Origin: Flavobacteriaceae bacterium
Lineage (GTDB): Bacteria > Bacteroidota > Bacteroidia > Flavobacteriales > Flavobacteriaceae
NCBI GenBank assembly: GCA_013215095.1
Contig: JABSPM010000008.1
Location: forward strand, 1 to 53,941
Length of the DNA stretch: 53,941 nucleotides
Direction: 5' to 3'
Made by a program: the position numbers and the translations under genes. A model generated the notes under the pieces. That model ran no database searches and was not told the origin of the DNA. It was given only the letters and a program-made list of their open reading frames with translations. How positions within the stretch are numbered: position 1 is the first letter of the stretch; each line of letters opens with the position of its first letter. Of this stretch, positions 1 through 7,061 are shown one piece after another.

Positions 1-176
1 ATATCTTTCCAGGTATCTGCTGCGCAAATCACTGAAATTATACCAATGAGAAGGATGTCGTCTAATCTGTGAAGCTTGTTTATATCGCTTCTAGGATCGT
101 CTATTTGGCTAAAAATAGACCTAAAGTTGCTAGTTGTTTCCGAAGTATTTAAAATGTTGATTATCAGTGTAATATA
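1..176 (-). pseudogene. ISAs1-family transposase, N-terminal fragment (runs off left edge)
   Basis: The minus-strand frame is open from 176 to the window edge and contains NFRSIFSQIDDPRSDINK followed by a hydrophobic stretch ending ISVICAADTWKD. This matches the N-terminal associated domain of ISAs1-type DDE transposases (DPR, then a conserved C/G-A-x-x-W segment). No ATG, GTG or TTG lies in frame between the upstream stop (177-179) and the conserved block. The codon at the expected start is ATA (162-164), so the start may be mutated or a rare CTG (165-167) may be used. The catalytic part lies outside the window, so intactness cannot be judged. Family assignment is from motif recall, not a search. 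Confidence 0.6.
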
Positions 177-491
177 CTAAAAATCAATCACAAAAACAAC
201 TAATAATCGATTGAAATTAAATTGTTTGTCTTAAATTTAATAACTCTAATTTTTTACTTTAAAAAGTATGAGTTTGCCCTGAGGTTGTACCCCAAAAGCT
301 CTAATACTCTTCTTTATTACAAAGTTCAAAAATTCTAGCCCGAATTATAAATCAGCTACCCTACCCCCTTAAATAATATCCGTTTTTCTTTTTGAGCAAG
401 GGGAGGAGCATTTATATACATATCCTAAGCCCTCTAGTTTTCTCAAAAAACATATATACAAAAGTCTTTATAGTATTCTCTACTATAGCTG
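177..491. other. Non-coding stretch, nothing recognised
   Basis: AT-rich sequence between the transposase fragment and the first small gene. It contains pyrimidine-rich tracts but no reading frame, hairpin terminator or promoter box that I can support. It probably includes the terminal sequence of the ISAs1-type element, whose inverted repeat I could not delimit. Confidence 0.4.
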
Positions 492-851
492 TTATGCTTT
501 ATATCGTTTAAATTTAATACTACTAAGCCTTAAACTACTTTTTGTTAAAACAGCTTTTGTTGTAAAAGACCTCAAATGTTTAAACTGAATGATACTGTAT
601 TTTTGATTTTTTTGCAATCTTGTTAAATCCATATCAGGAAAATACTCATAGGTCTTTTTGTTTGATTTTTCTAGCTGTAAATATGTAGGAATGCCTTCAA
701 CTTGATTATTATAAAAATCTGCTTCATTATACACAAAGTTAGTATTGAGCCTCTCAAAGTCTAATTCGTAAAACTCCAGTTCTAAATCTAGGTAGATTTT
801 TAACAACGTTTTTCTACGAGTAACCCATTTTGTAAACCTATTAATTACCAT
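492..851 (-). CDS. Hypothetical protein, 119 aa
   Basis: Unrecognised. The predicted product is basic and soluble with no signal peptide or membrane segment. It contains many aromatic residues (for example YEYFPDMDL near the middle) and a Lys/Arg-rich C-terminus. Its ATG lies 7 bases inside the end of the upstream 153-aa gene, so the two are translationally linked and probably co-transcribed with the 86-aa gene further upstream. The location beside a transposase fragment suggests accessory DNA. Function unknown. Confidence 0.5.
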   Translation of the reverse strand: MVINRFTKWVTRRKTLLKIYLDLELEFYELDFERLNTNFVYNEADFYNNQVEGIPTYLQLEKSNKKTYEYFPDMDLTRLQKNQKYSIIQFKHLRSFTTKAVLTKSSLRLSSIKFKRYKA

Positions 852-1306
852 TCGGTAAATACCATTATATGTGTTATGCCTTTATCCGTTGGCTTTTTAG
901 CAATTATATAGGTCGATTTCTCTTTTTTATAAACTGTATAGCCATATCCATTACTGCCATTGTATGTATAACCCATTGATAAAAGTTTATCTTTAATACT
1001 TCTTACATCAAAAGAATCTGTAATATTTATATCTATAACATTTGGTTTGTCTTTAGGACTTAATACTTTGATTACAATTGTATTTTTAAACTCATTATTA
1101 TAGTACCTTGCATAAGTTCTTGTATTGCTTTCTTTTTCTCCATTACTGTTTTTAAATTTTCTAAAGCCATAACCATCAATCATTAATTCATCAATAGAAA
1201 CAAAAGATATTTTGGTTAGCTTATCAATCAGTTTAAAATCAAAGTTTTGAGCTGTAGCAATATTTGTAGCCAAAACGAATAAGGTTAAAATTACTGTTCT
1301 AATCAT
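845..1306 (-). CDS. Hypothetical exported protein, 153 aa
   Basis: Starts with a clear Sec signal peptide (hydrophobic residues 3-18, likely cleavage after TAQ at about residue 20), so the product is exported to the periplasm or beyond. The mature part is a small mixed alpha/beta protein with repeated Gly-Tyr patterns (GYTYNGSNGYGYTVY near residue 115). I do not recognise a family. It is the middle gene of a three-gene minus-strand run: 3 bases separate it from the upstream 86-aa gene and its end overlaps the downstream 119-aa gene by 7 bases. Confidence 0.55.
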   Translation of the reverse strand: MIRTVILTLFVLATNIATAQNFDFKLIDKLTKISFVSIDELMIDGYGFRKFKNSNGEKESNTRTYARYYNNEFKNTIVIKVLSPKDKPNVIDINITDSFDVRSIKDKLLSMGYTYNGSNGYGYTVYKKEKSTYIIAKKPTDKGITHIMVFTEW

Positions 1307-1309
1307 AGC

Positions 1310-1570
1310 TTAATCAATCTTAATTCTGTAATCAACTGCTCTTTCTCCCTTATCAATACGGTTTAGTTTGTCATTGACAAAATAAAAATACCTGTGGTCT
1401 TGTCTCCATCCATTACCTGATAAAACAACGTGTGCATCGTTATAGGTTTTGTAAACCAATCGGTAAATAGTTACTTGTGAGTTGGCTTCTACTAACTCTT
1501 CTTTATCTACTTTTTCTTTAAATTCACTTATAGGCATACCAATATATACCTTATCTAAGGTTTTAGTCAT
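1310..1570 (-). CDS. Hypothetical small (lipo)protein, 86 aa from first ATG; 5' end probably lost
   Basis: The ATG-initiated frame encodes 86 aa with VYIGMPISEFKEKV near the start, the style of small SmpA/BamE-like lipoprotein domains (tentative). The frame stays open upstream of the ATG to about 1650 and spells FTAIILLSCGANPTK, a convincing lipoprotein signal with lipobox LLSC. No start codon precedes it: the frame runs directly into the inverted-repeat operator of the neighbouring XRE gene. I infer that the original gene encoded a lipoprotein and lost its first codons when the XRE island was inserted. Whether the residual ATG is used is unknown. Confidence 0.5.
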   Translation of the reverse strand: MTKTLDKVYIGMPISEFKEKVDKEELVEANSQVTIYRLVYKTYNDAHVVLSGNGWRQDHRYFYFVNDKLNRIDKGERAVDYRIKID

Positions 1571-1624
1571 TAACTTGGTTGGGTTTGCTCCACAACTTAG
1601 AAGTATAATTGCTGTAAAATAATG

Positions 1625-1670
1625 ACCGAAAGGTAATTGTATTGATTAAATTTCATAATGACCTTTCGGT
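1625..1670. promoter_or_regulatory. Inverted-repeat operator upstream of the XRE gene
   Basis: A perfect 10-bp inverted repeat, ACCGAAAGGT (1625-1634) and ACCTTTCGGT (1661-1670), with arm centres 36 bp apart. The right arm ends one base before the ATG at 1672. Both arms are preceded by the same ATAATGACC context. Placement over the translation start fits autorepression by the encoded helix-turn-helix protein, as is common for XRE regulators. Binding is inferred. Confidence 0.6.
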
Positions 1671-1671
1671 T

Positions 1672-1890
1672 ATGAAATTTGACAATAAAAAAGAGCTTCT
1701 TAAATTAGCTCATAAGGTAAAAAAGCTAAGAACCGAAAAAGGGGTTACACAAGAGGAAGCCTATAACGATACTGGTATTCATTTTGGTAGAATTGAACAA
1801 GGTAAACGAGATGTTTCTTATACAACTTTGCTTAAAATTAGTATGTATTTTGGATTATCATTGCAGGAATTTTTTGGTAAAGGTTTTTGA
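1672..1890 (+). CDS. XRE-family helix-turn-helix regulator, 72 aa
   Basis: Small single-domain Cro/C1-type DNA-binding protein. The HTH core is visible: LRTEKGVTQEEAYNDTG, then IHFGRIEQGKRDVSYTTLLKI, followed by a short C-terminal helix ending LSLQEFFGKGF. No effector or oligomerisation domain is present. I chose the ATG at 1672. The frame extends to a TTG at 1642, but that would translate through the operator arm, and the first family-like residues are MKFDNKKELL. The gene's stop (1890) abuts the stop of the convergent ImmA/IrrE gene. Likely role: autoregulated repressor or controller of this accessory island. Confidence 0.8.
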   Translation: MKFDNKKELLKLAHKVKKLRTEKGVTQEEAYNDTGIHFGRIEQGKRDVSYTTLLKISMYFGLSLQEFFGKGF

Positions 1891-2700
1891 TTACTCTTCC
1901 CATACCATACTCAATACTGTATTACAAGAAGATGTAATAATACAGTATTCAAAAAAATTATAATCTCTATCATCTTCCCAATCATTTAATTTAAACCAAA
2001 TAGATTTCCATATTGGTTGCTTAGAATGTTCTTTGGGGTAAATTTTACCCTTTTCAAAATACTCCAAAGCAACTGAATCATCAGGTAATTTAGATTTTGT
2101 TCTATCAATTATAAAGTGGGGGTAGTCATCAGGTCTTTTCCAATAAGATACTTTAGAATTATGACTATGAATAAGGCATAATGGACAATCTCCTAATTCA
2201 AAATACTTAAAAGCTACAGAAGTAATGCTAACATTAAAAAAAGATGATAGATTTCTAATAAGTTCTGGAGAGAATTTTTTACCTTTTTGTTTCTTATAAA
2301 ATAAATCTGATGGCATTAATAATTCAGAAGCAAAGTCATTAGCTTCCCATTCTTGAACTCCTCTTTTCATTTGCTCTATTGAAGATTTAAACCAATTTAG
2401 TGTCAAATCATTATCGCTATGCTCTTCTAATTCCAATTTATTATGGAGTAGTAAATGACCTAGCTCGTGAGCAATTGTAAATCTTTTTTTTTCTTCATAT
2501 GGAATTTCAGAATTAATTTTAATAATATTCTTTTTATTTCCTCTGATAATTTTGCCATCTGAATTGCTAAGTGGTTCTTCTACAAGAAATGCTCCTAAAC
2601 CTGATACAAGAATATCCATAGGAATATCAATAATACTATCACAACCTATTTCTTTTAAAAGTGCTTTTGCTCTTATAGCTCCTCTTTTATTCTTCTTCAT
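1891..2700 (-). CDS. ImmA/IrrE family metallo-endopeptidase, 269 aa
   Basis: Zinc metallopeptidase of the ImmA/IrrE (DUF955) family. The HExxH motif is in TIAHELGHLLLH at about residues 75-86, with a downstream acidic segment EWEANDFASELLMP at about 117-130 supplying the third metal ligand, as usual in the family. Residues 1-60 are the N-terminal lobe. Residues 170-269 form a C-terminal domain with a Cys pair (CPLC) of unknown role. Family members cleave DNA-binding repressors or regulators to induce mobile elements, toxin-antitoxin or stress genes. The gene is last in a three-gene operon and its start overlaps the 131-aa gene by 14 bases. The substrate could be the XRE protein or the sigma-like protein; this is inference. 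Confidence 0.85.
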   Translation of the reverse strand: MKKNKRGAIRAKALLKEIGCDSIIDIPMDILVSGLGAFLVEEPLSNSDGKIIRGNKKNIIKINSEIPYEEKKRFTIAHELGHLLLHNKLELEEHSDNDLTLNWFKSSIEQMKRGVQEWEANDFASELLMPSDLFYKKQKGKKFSPELIRNLSSFFNVSITSVAFKYFELGDCPLCLIHSHNSKVSYWKRPDDYPHFIIDRTKSKLPDDSVALEYFEKGKIYPKEHSKQPIWKSIWFKLNDWEDDRDYNFFEYCIITSSCNTVLSMVWEE

Positions 2701-3082
2701 CTAAATTTTCAATAATTTCAAGTAGGTTTTGCTCTTTTATTATATCTATAATTTCTTCAATACTTAAATTCTCTAAATTTCTAAACTGTACCTGAAATTT
2801 ATTATTCCTGAGAATTTCTAATAAATAATTTACAGGTTTATCAATGTTATTGTTTATTGCATCTTTAAACATTTTAGCTTTTTCATATAACCTTTCATCT
2901 CTTAACTTCTTTATTTTTCCTTTTAGTAAAAAAGCTTCTTTTTTATAGTTATTTGAAGCAATAGTATTAATCTCTGAAACATTATACTCAAAACCTTCTA
3001 AATAGCAGTCAAGAGTGGAATCATCTTCATTTAGAATTGAAGAAATAATTTTCTTATCTATAAATTTATCTAGGTTGTTCAT
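2687..3082 (-). CDS. Hypothetical protein with a UVR-like helical hairpin, 131 aa
   Basis: Unrecognised acidic helical protein. Residues about 55-77 (KKLRDERLYEKAKMFKDAI) have the spacing of the UVR helical hairpin found in UvrB/UvrC and Clp adaptor proteins (K-x-L-R...YEKA...K-x-A-I). That may be convergent, but it suggests a protein-protein contact role. No membrane segment. It is co-directional with, and overlaps, the sigma-like gene upstream (4 bases) and the ImmA/IrrE gene downstream (14 bases), so the three are probably stoichiometrically linked. By position it could be an anti-sigma or adaptor protein. Low certainty. Confidence 0.55.
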   Translation of the reverse strand: MNNLDKFIDKKIISSILNEDDSTLDCYLEGFEYNVSEINTIASNNYKKEAFLLKGKIKKLRDERLYEKAKMFKDAINNNIDKPVNYLLEILRNNKFQVQFRNLENLSIEEIIDIIKEQNLLEIIENLDEEE

Positions 3083-3672
3083 TTTCTTAGTTCTTTTAGA
3101 TGTTTTTGAATAATAGGTATTTTTCTATCCAAGCGTTTTTTGATATTTGTTAATTCTTTGGCTGATATACCAAAAAGCTGTTCTAAATCACTTCTCTTCA
3201 TTCCATTAATTATATAAGGTTCAAAAAGTAATAATTCTTCATCCGATGCATTTAATGATTCCAAAATATGCTCACATTCTTTTAATAAATCTTCATATTC
3301 CGAATCTTTTTCTTCATATTTATCATTATCTAAAATTTGCCAAGTAAGATTGGATTTTTGTAATTCTTTTTTAATAATTTTATGAATTATACTATCTAAG
3401 GCACTTATAAATTGTTTTCTAAAATCTGGAAAATCATCTTTATACCACTTTCTTCCATCACTTTTCAAGAATGAAGCAATTGTTTCAGAAATGAAATCTT
3501 CAACCTTAAACCCTCTCAATCCATTTTGAACATCAAATTTAATATTGAATTTTGATGAAAGGCGAAATATTGTGTATTTAAACATTCGTTGATAAAAAGC
3601 CTCAGTTAAAATCTTCTGAAGCTCATCAACAGTTTCTTTATATGAAGCTATATCTCTTTCTTGACTTGTCAT
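3079..3672 (-). CDS. Sigma-70-like RNA polymerase sigma factor, divergent, 197 aa
   Basis: Two-part architecture consistent with an ECF-type sigma factor. An N-terminal region 2-like part includes VEDFISETIASFL at about 60-72 and an aromatic segment (KWYKDDFPDFRKQF). A C-terminal region 4-like HTH lies at about residues 150-190 (IINGMKRSDLEQLFGISAK, then a recognition-helix-like segment). The motif is weaker than in housekeeping ECFs, so a non-sigma HTH regulator is possible. It is the first gene of the leftward operon sigma-like, 131 aa, ImmA/IrrE, and lies divergent to the five-gene operon that starts at 3777. The 104-bp gap between them lacks a standard TAnnTTTG box on either strand, which would fit self-directed transcription (inference). 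Confidence 0.5.
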   Translation of the reverse strand: MTSQERDIASYKETVDELQKILTEAFYQRMFKYTIFRLSSKFNIKFDVQNGLRGFKVEDFISETIASFLKSDGRKWYKDDFPDFRKQFISALDSIIHKIIKKELQKSNLTWQILDNDKYEEKDSEYEDLLKECEHILESLNASDEELLLFEPYIINGMKRSDLEQLFGISAKELTNIKKRLDRKIPIIQKHLKELRK

Positions 3673-3723
3673 CTATATAGTAATGCTATATTTTTTTTTA
3701 AAAATTCCTTCCGATGGAAATTT

Positions 3724-3759
3724 ATTGATTTTTTTTAGCATAACCATATATAAATCAAT
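3724..3759. promoter_or_regulatory. 8-bp inverted repeat in the divergent promoter region
   Basis: ATTGATTT (3724-3731) and AAATCAAT (3752-3759) form a perfect inverted repeat with a 20-bp spacer, centred midway between the divergent sigma-like gene (start 3672) and the five-gene operon (start 3777). The centre-to-centre distance of 28 bp is compatible with a dimeric regulator. A second small symmetrical element, TTCCGATGGAA, lies nearer the sigma-like gene. AT-rich sequence makes chance symmetry possible. Confidence 0.35.
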
Positions 3760-3776
3760 TAAAAATCTTAAATCTT

Positions 3777-3950
3777 ATGGCAACAAATCCACCAAAAGAC
3801 AATAGCAGAAAAGGAGCAGTAAAGAAACGTTCCCAAATTTTTAACCCAAAAACAGGAAGATGGGTTAAGAGAAATAAAAATAATGGACAGTTTATGGATG
3901 TGAAACAGTCAGATAACAAGCCATTTAAAGGTGTCCGTAAAGAAAAATAA
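3777..3950 (+). CDS. Small basic protein, 57 aa, first gene of the five-gene operon
   Basis: Encodes a 57-aa Lys/Arg/Asn-rich protein with SRKGAVKKRSQIFNPKTGRW and a C-terminal KPFKGVRKEK. The pattern (RKGAVKxRSQ, FNPxTGxWVKR, FMDVK, KPFKGVRKE) is that of a widespread uncharacterised Bacteroidota mini-protein family that I recall from accessory regions; no function is known to me. High positive charge suggests nucleic-acid or ribosome contact. The next gene's GTG start (3931) lies 20 bases inside this frame, so the two are translationally coupled. Confidence 0.7.
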   Translation: MATNPPKDNSRKGAVKKRSQIFNPKTGRWVKRNKNNGQFMDVKQSDNKPFKGVRKEK

Positions 3951-5211
3951 ATTTAAAATAATAGATAAAATGAAAGTAGGAGACAGAAAAAAAATGAATT
4001 ATTCTGAATTATCAAATGGAGACATTGGAATTTCAATGAAGAAGGCTATAAAACTAATTGAGAAAAGTCCTTATTATGATGAAATTTATGAACTTTTAAA
4101 AATCGCTGAAATTGAAAATGATTTTATTCCTATTGAGGGAGCAAATTCATTAGTTGATACAATTATCAATATAGATAATAGTTTTGAAAAATTTGATGTT
4201 CAAACAGAATTAAAAAATGTTAGATGTAATGGTCTTTTAGACACAAAAAGTGCGGTTTTAGAAATTTCTAACATTGCTGATGAGGGTATTCTAAAGAAAA
4301 CAAGAACAGACTTAATTAAAGGGATTACAAAATATTCTGTTAAGTCTGACTATTTAGACTTATACCAAGCAGACAAATTTTTAAATTACTGCTTGAAAAA
4401 TGAATATGATGATATAATTAAACTCAACTTAGAATCTTTAGATAATAAAAATTTGAGTAATGAATATCAAAAACAATTCAGATTCTTGAAAGACAATAAT
4501 AACGATTATTTTATAAGAGCAATAACATCGGTAGATAGATACAAAGACTATAATATTAGATTTTCCGTTTTCATAGCTCTTGTATCTCTCTATGGATTAA
4601 TAAAATCGAAAAAAGAAGAGTATGTAGTTAGTTATTACACGTGTAGTGAATCTGATGTAAAAGTGGTATTTAGGAGAACATATTTTAGAACAATAGCTAA
4701 AGGATTAGATATAGGTTTTGAATTAGAATTGGTAAATGATGAAATAAAGAGAGAAGCCGTAAAATTTAATGGTCTTTTTAGTATTAATTATGATAATGAT
4801 AGTGTTTTATCAATTAAGCCAAATTTAAAAGCTAATATTATCAGTTTTTCTCATAGAATAGGAATGAAAAAAGTTAGTTTACTACTTCAAGGACTATCTG
4901 ATGCAATTGATGAATTTATAGAAATGGTTTATCAAGATGCTAAATATATAAAGCAATCAAAATCTCCAAAAGAATTAAAGAATTATTTGTATCAGAAAGT
5001 ATTACACGCTCAACAGAAAGATTTCAGGGAGAAATATCGTAAAGAGGTTCAAAAAGTAATAGAAAAAGAAAATGTAAGTACAATATATCAATTACTTGAT
5101 TTAATGAATAAAATTGATTTGATGATAGATGATTCAGATATAAAAGCTAAAGATTATTGGAAAAACAAACTATATGATGTGCTAATTAACAGTAAAAAGT
5201 TTGATTCATAA
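3931..5211 (+). CDS. Unknown protein, 426 aa, core of the five-gene operon
   Basis: Unrecognised cytoplasmic protein. No signal peptide, membrane helix or Walker motif is visible. Residues about 25-100 are a charged helical segment containing NGDIGISMKKAIKLIEKSP. Residues 230-330 look like a beta-rich domain (VVSYYTCSESDVKVVFRRTYF). Residues 335-420 are a long, Lys/Glu-rich, likely coiled-coil tail. The GTG start at 3931 overlaps the 57-aa gene; an ATG at 3970 is an alternative. The stop TAA (5209-5211) shares one base with the ATG of the next gene. Codon use is strongly AT-rich like the rest of the island. Possibly an effector or sensor of a defence-like system; no family evidence. Confidence 0.6.
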   Translation: MSVKKNKFKIIDKMKVGDRKKMNYSELSNGDIGISMKKAIKLIEKSPYYDEIYELLKIAEIENDFIPIEGANSLVDTIINIDNSFEKFDVQTELKNVRCNGLLDTKSAVLEISNIADEGILKKTRTDLIKGITKYSVKSDYLDLYQADKFLNYCLKNEYDDIIKLNLESLDNKNLSNEYQKQFRFLKDNNNDYFIRAITSVDRYKDYNIRFSVFIALVSLYGLIKSKKEEYVVSYYTCSESDVKVVFRRTYFRTIAKGLDIGFELELVNDEIKREAVKFNGLFSINYDNDSVLSIKPNLKANIISFSHRIGMKKVSLLLQGLSDAIDEFIEMVYQDAKYIKQSKSPKELKNYLYQKVLHAQQKDFREKYRKEVQKVIEKENVSTIYQLLDLMNKIDLMIDDSDIKAKDYWKNKLYDVLINSKKFDS

Positions 5212-5948
5212 TGAAAACATTTAATAATTGCTTCCGTGATTTTAACAAAAAGTATTCATATGTTGAACTTTTTTTACAAAAAACTTATTCAGATAAATCT
5301 GTAAGAATTTTTAAATGGATAAGTATTCCCTGTGGTATATTATTCCTTACTGGAGATATTTTAATGATGTTAAAGATATGGGGAAATTTGGGGTATTGGC
5401 TAATGCTTATTTCTTGTTTACCAATTATAATTTATGTATTTGTTATACAAACTTACTTAGCTAAAAAAGAACTAAAATCAAAGGGATTGCCTAAACCAAA
5501 AAATATACCAGCTAACTGGTTTAAATGGACTTCTCCTGAATTAGAAGATTTAAGAATTAAAGTGGTTTTTCAAAGTTATGAAAAACAAGCTATAAAGGAT
5601 GAAACTATTGAAAACCTTATCAAGATTGGCTATCAAGAATACAATGAACCGATAAAAGACCCTTTTGTTTTTTTTGAAAAATTATTTGAATATATAGGGA
5701 AAACCTTTTTAGGAATTTTAATAGGGTTTCTTATTGCTGAGCTCAATAATAATTATTCAACCGAGAATTTTAACTCAACTCTTAGATTAATTATAGGATT
5801 GCTTTTAATGGCAGGTTTGTTTGCCTATATGTGGAAATTTATGTTTAAAAGAGCATATTTTGAGAATATTGTAAGCAGAAAAGAAAAGCTAAAAGAATTT
5901 GTTTTTGCTTTAAATAATATCTTATTGTTAAGGAAACAAAATAGATGA
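5211..5948 (+). CDS. Unknown membrane protein with about four TM helices, 245 aa
   Basis: Four hydrophobic segments are visible: about residues 37-55 (ISIPCGILFLTGDILMML), 60-82, 158-175 (TFLGILIGFLIAEL) and 187-205 (LRLIIGLLLMAGLFAYMW). They are grouped as two hairpins separated by a soluble loop of about 75 residues containing the conserved-looking NWFKWTSPELEDLRIK. The C-terminus is basic and probably cytoplasmic. ATG overlaps the preceding stop by one base (TAATG) and the end overlaps the 71-aa gene by 4 bases. Membrane proteins encoded beside soluble partners are common in phage-defence and conflict systems as pore or signalling effectors, but nothing here proves that role. Confidence 0.65.
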   Translation: MKTFNNCFRDFNKKYSYVELFLQKTYSDKSVRIFKWISIPCGILFLTGDILMMLKIWGNLGYWLMLISCLPIIIYVFVIQTYLAKKELKSKGLPKPKNIPANWFKWTSPELEDLRIKVVFQSYEKQAIKDETIENLIKIGYQEYNEPIKDPFVFFEKLFEYIGKTFLGILIGFLIAELNNNYSTENFNSTLRLIIGLLLMAGLFAYMWKFMFKRAYFENIVSRKEKLKEFVFALNNILLLRKQNR

Positions 5949-6160
5949 AAATGAACTATCAAATAGAAATAGATAAAGCAATTGATTCATGTTATTTTGG
6001 TAGCGAGGATATTTATGACTATCGAAACACACCTTTAGAAGCTATTATGAATAGTTTTTATGGGTTTTGCAGGACTAACCTTGATATAAATTCTAATGCC
6101 TTAAAATTCTGGTATATTCAATTAACGAAAGAGTTTAAATTATGCATCGATATACATTAG
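5945..6160 (+). CDS. Unknown small protein, 71 aa
   Basis: Unrecognised. A short soluble protein with YFGSEDIYDYRNTPLEA in the first half and an aromatic C-terminus. An ATG two codons downstream (5951) is an alternative start. It overlaps the membrane protein gene by 4 bases and the 262-aa gene by 19 bases, so it sits inside a fully overlapping operon. It could be an adaptor or immunity-type partner of the 262-aa protein. It shows no sign of being merely a frameshifted N-terminus of that protein, which has its own ATG and complete domain. Confidence 0.5.
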   Translation: MKMNYQIEIDKAIDSCYFGSEDIYDYRNTPLEAIMNSFYGFCRTNLDINSNALKFWYIQLTKEFKLCIDIH

Positions 6161-6930
6161 AGGATTACGCAGTACTTGCTCATAATATTCTAAATTCAGA
6201 AACACAACACCTATCTAACAAAGGGATTATATCAGAACTTTTTAATGATACACCTATCAATGATTTTGAGAGTATCGTAAAAAACAGAATTACTATTATT
6301 GATAGTTATTACTCAACTCAAATGAGTAAGCGTTTATATGGTATTGATGAATTAGCTAAAGCTATTTCTGATTATTCTGATGTTGCTTTAAAAACTGAAA
6401 CAGCTAAATTTCTTAATAGCCCAAGTGAGGATAATATAATAAGCACATTATTTTTGAAAGAATATGGTATAGACAAATCAGGTAAACCTTTTGGTAAAGC
6501 AATCTCGTTAATATCTAAATACATCTATTTTTTGAATGATGGTAATTTTCCAATTTATGATAGTTTGGCAATAGATTCATACAAACTACTTAAAAAGAAT
6601 GGTCTTATAGGTATTAAAACAGCAATAAACGAGAATAATTATTTTGCTTATATCAAGGATCTTAATTCGGCAACTAATATCAACGATTATGAAAAGTTAG
6701 ATAATCTACTTTGGTTGTTAGGTAAATTATCAAAAGGTAGTTTTTCAATCTTAATGAATAAAAGTAAGTACGAAAGTTTAATCAAGGGTTTAAGTGTAAA
6801 ATTGAAGTCTGTTAAGAGTAAACAAAAGGATAATCTAATTCGTCAACACATCGAAGGTATATATCAAACTTCAGATTTATTTTCTGATAATCAAAAGACC
6901 TTTTTTGAATTTGTATTTCGTCTAAAGTAA
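6142..6930 (+). CDS. Unknown protein, possibly HhH/OGG-fold DNA-glycosylase-like, 262 aa
   Basis: All-helical predicted protein. Residues about 45-72 (KNRITIIDSYYSTQMSKRL then GIDELAKAI) and about 124-147 (AISLISKYIYFLN followed by NFPIYDSLAID) match the layout I associate with OGG-fold/HhH glycosylase-like proteins, in which a helix with S-K is followed by PIYDS. No clear GPG hairpin or catalytic Lys is evident, so activity is uncertain. It is the last gene of the overlapping operon (19-base overlap with the 71-aa gene). A DNA-binding or base-recognition role would fit a defence function, but this is inference from a short motif. Confidence 0.5.
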   Translation: MHRYTLEDYAVLAHNILNSETQHLSNKGIISELFNDTPINDFESIVKNRITIIDSYYSTQMSKRLYGIDELAKAISDYSDVALKTETAKFLNSPSEDNIISTLFLKEYGIDKSGKPFGKAISLISKYIYFLNDGNFPIYDSLAIDSYKLLKKNGLIGIKTAINENNYFAYIKDLNSATNINDYEKLDNLLWLLGKLSKGSFSILMNKSKYESLIKGLSVKLKSVKSKQKDNLIRQHIEGIYQTSDLFSDNQKTFFEFVFRLK

Positions 6931-7061
6931 CAAATCCCCACAGCCCAAAATCCAGTTTTTTCGTACCTCAAAATCCTCAGTCTTTTGTGCTGTTCCGCTC
7001 ACCTAACAAGTTTAGCGTTTTTTTTGTCTTTGAGGTAACTGACAAACATTAGATTATTTTT

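Noticed and set aside
1642-1671. TTG start for the XRE gene giving 82 aa
   Set aside because: The extra residues would be encoded by the operator arm and add nothing to the HTH domain; ATG 1672 fits better.
6964-7037. TACCTCAAA / TTTGAGGTA inverted repeat as an attachment site or IS end
   Set aside because: 9-bp arms 56 bp apart, no second copy seen at the other island boundary, and no integrase in the window; kept only as a note.
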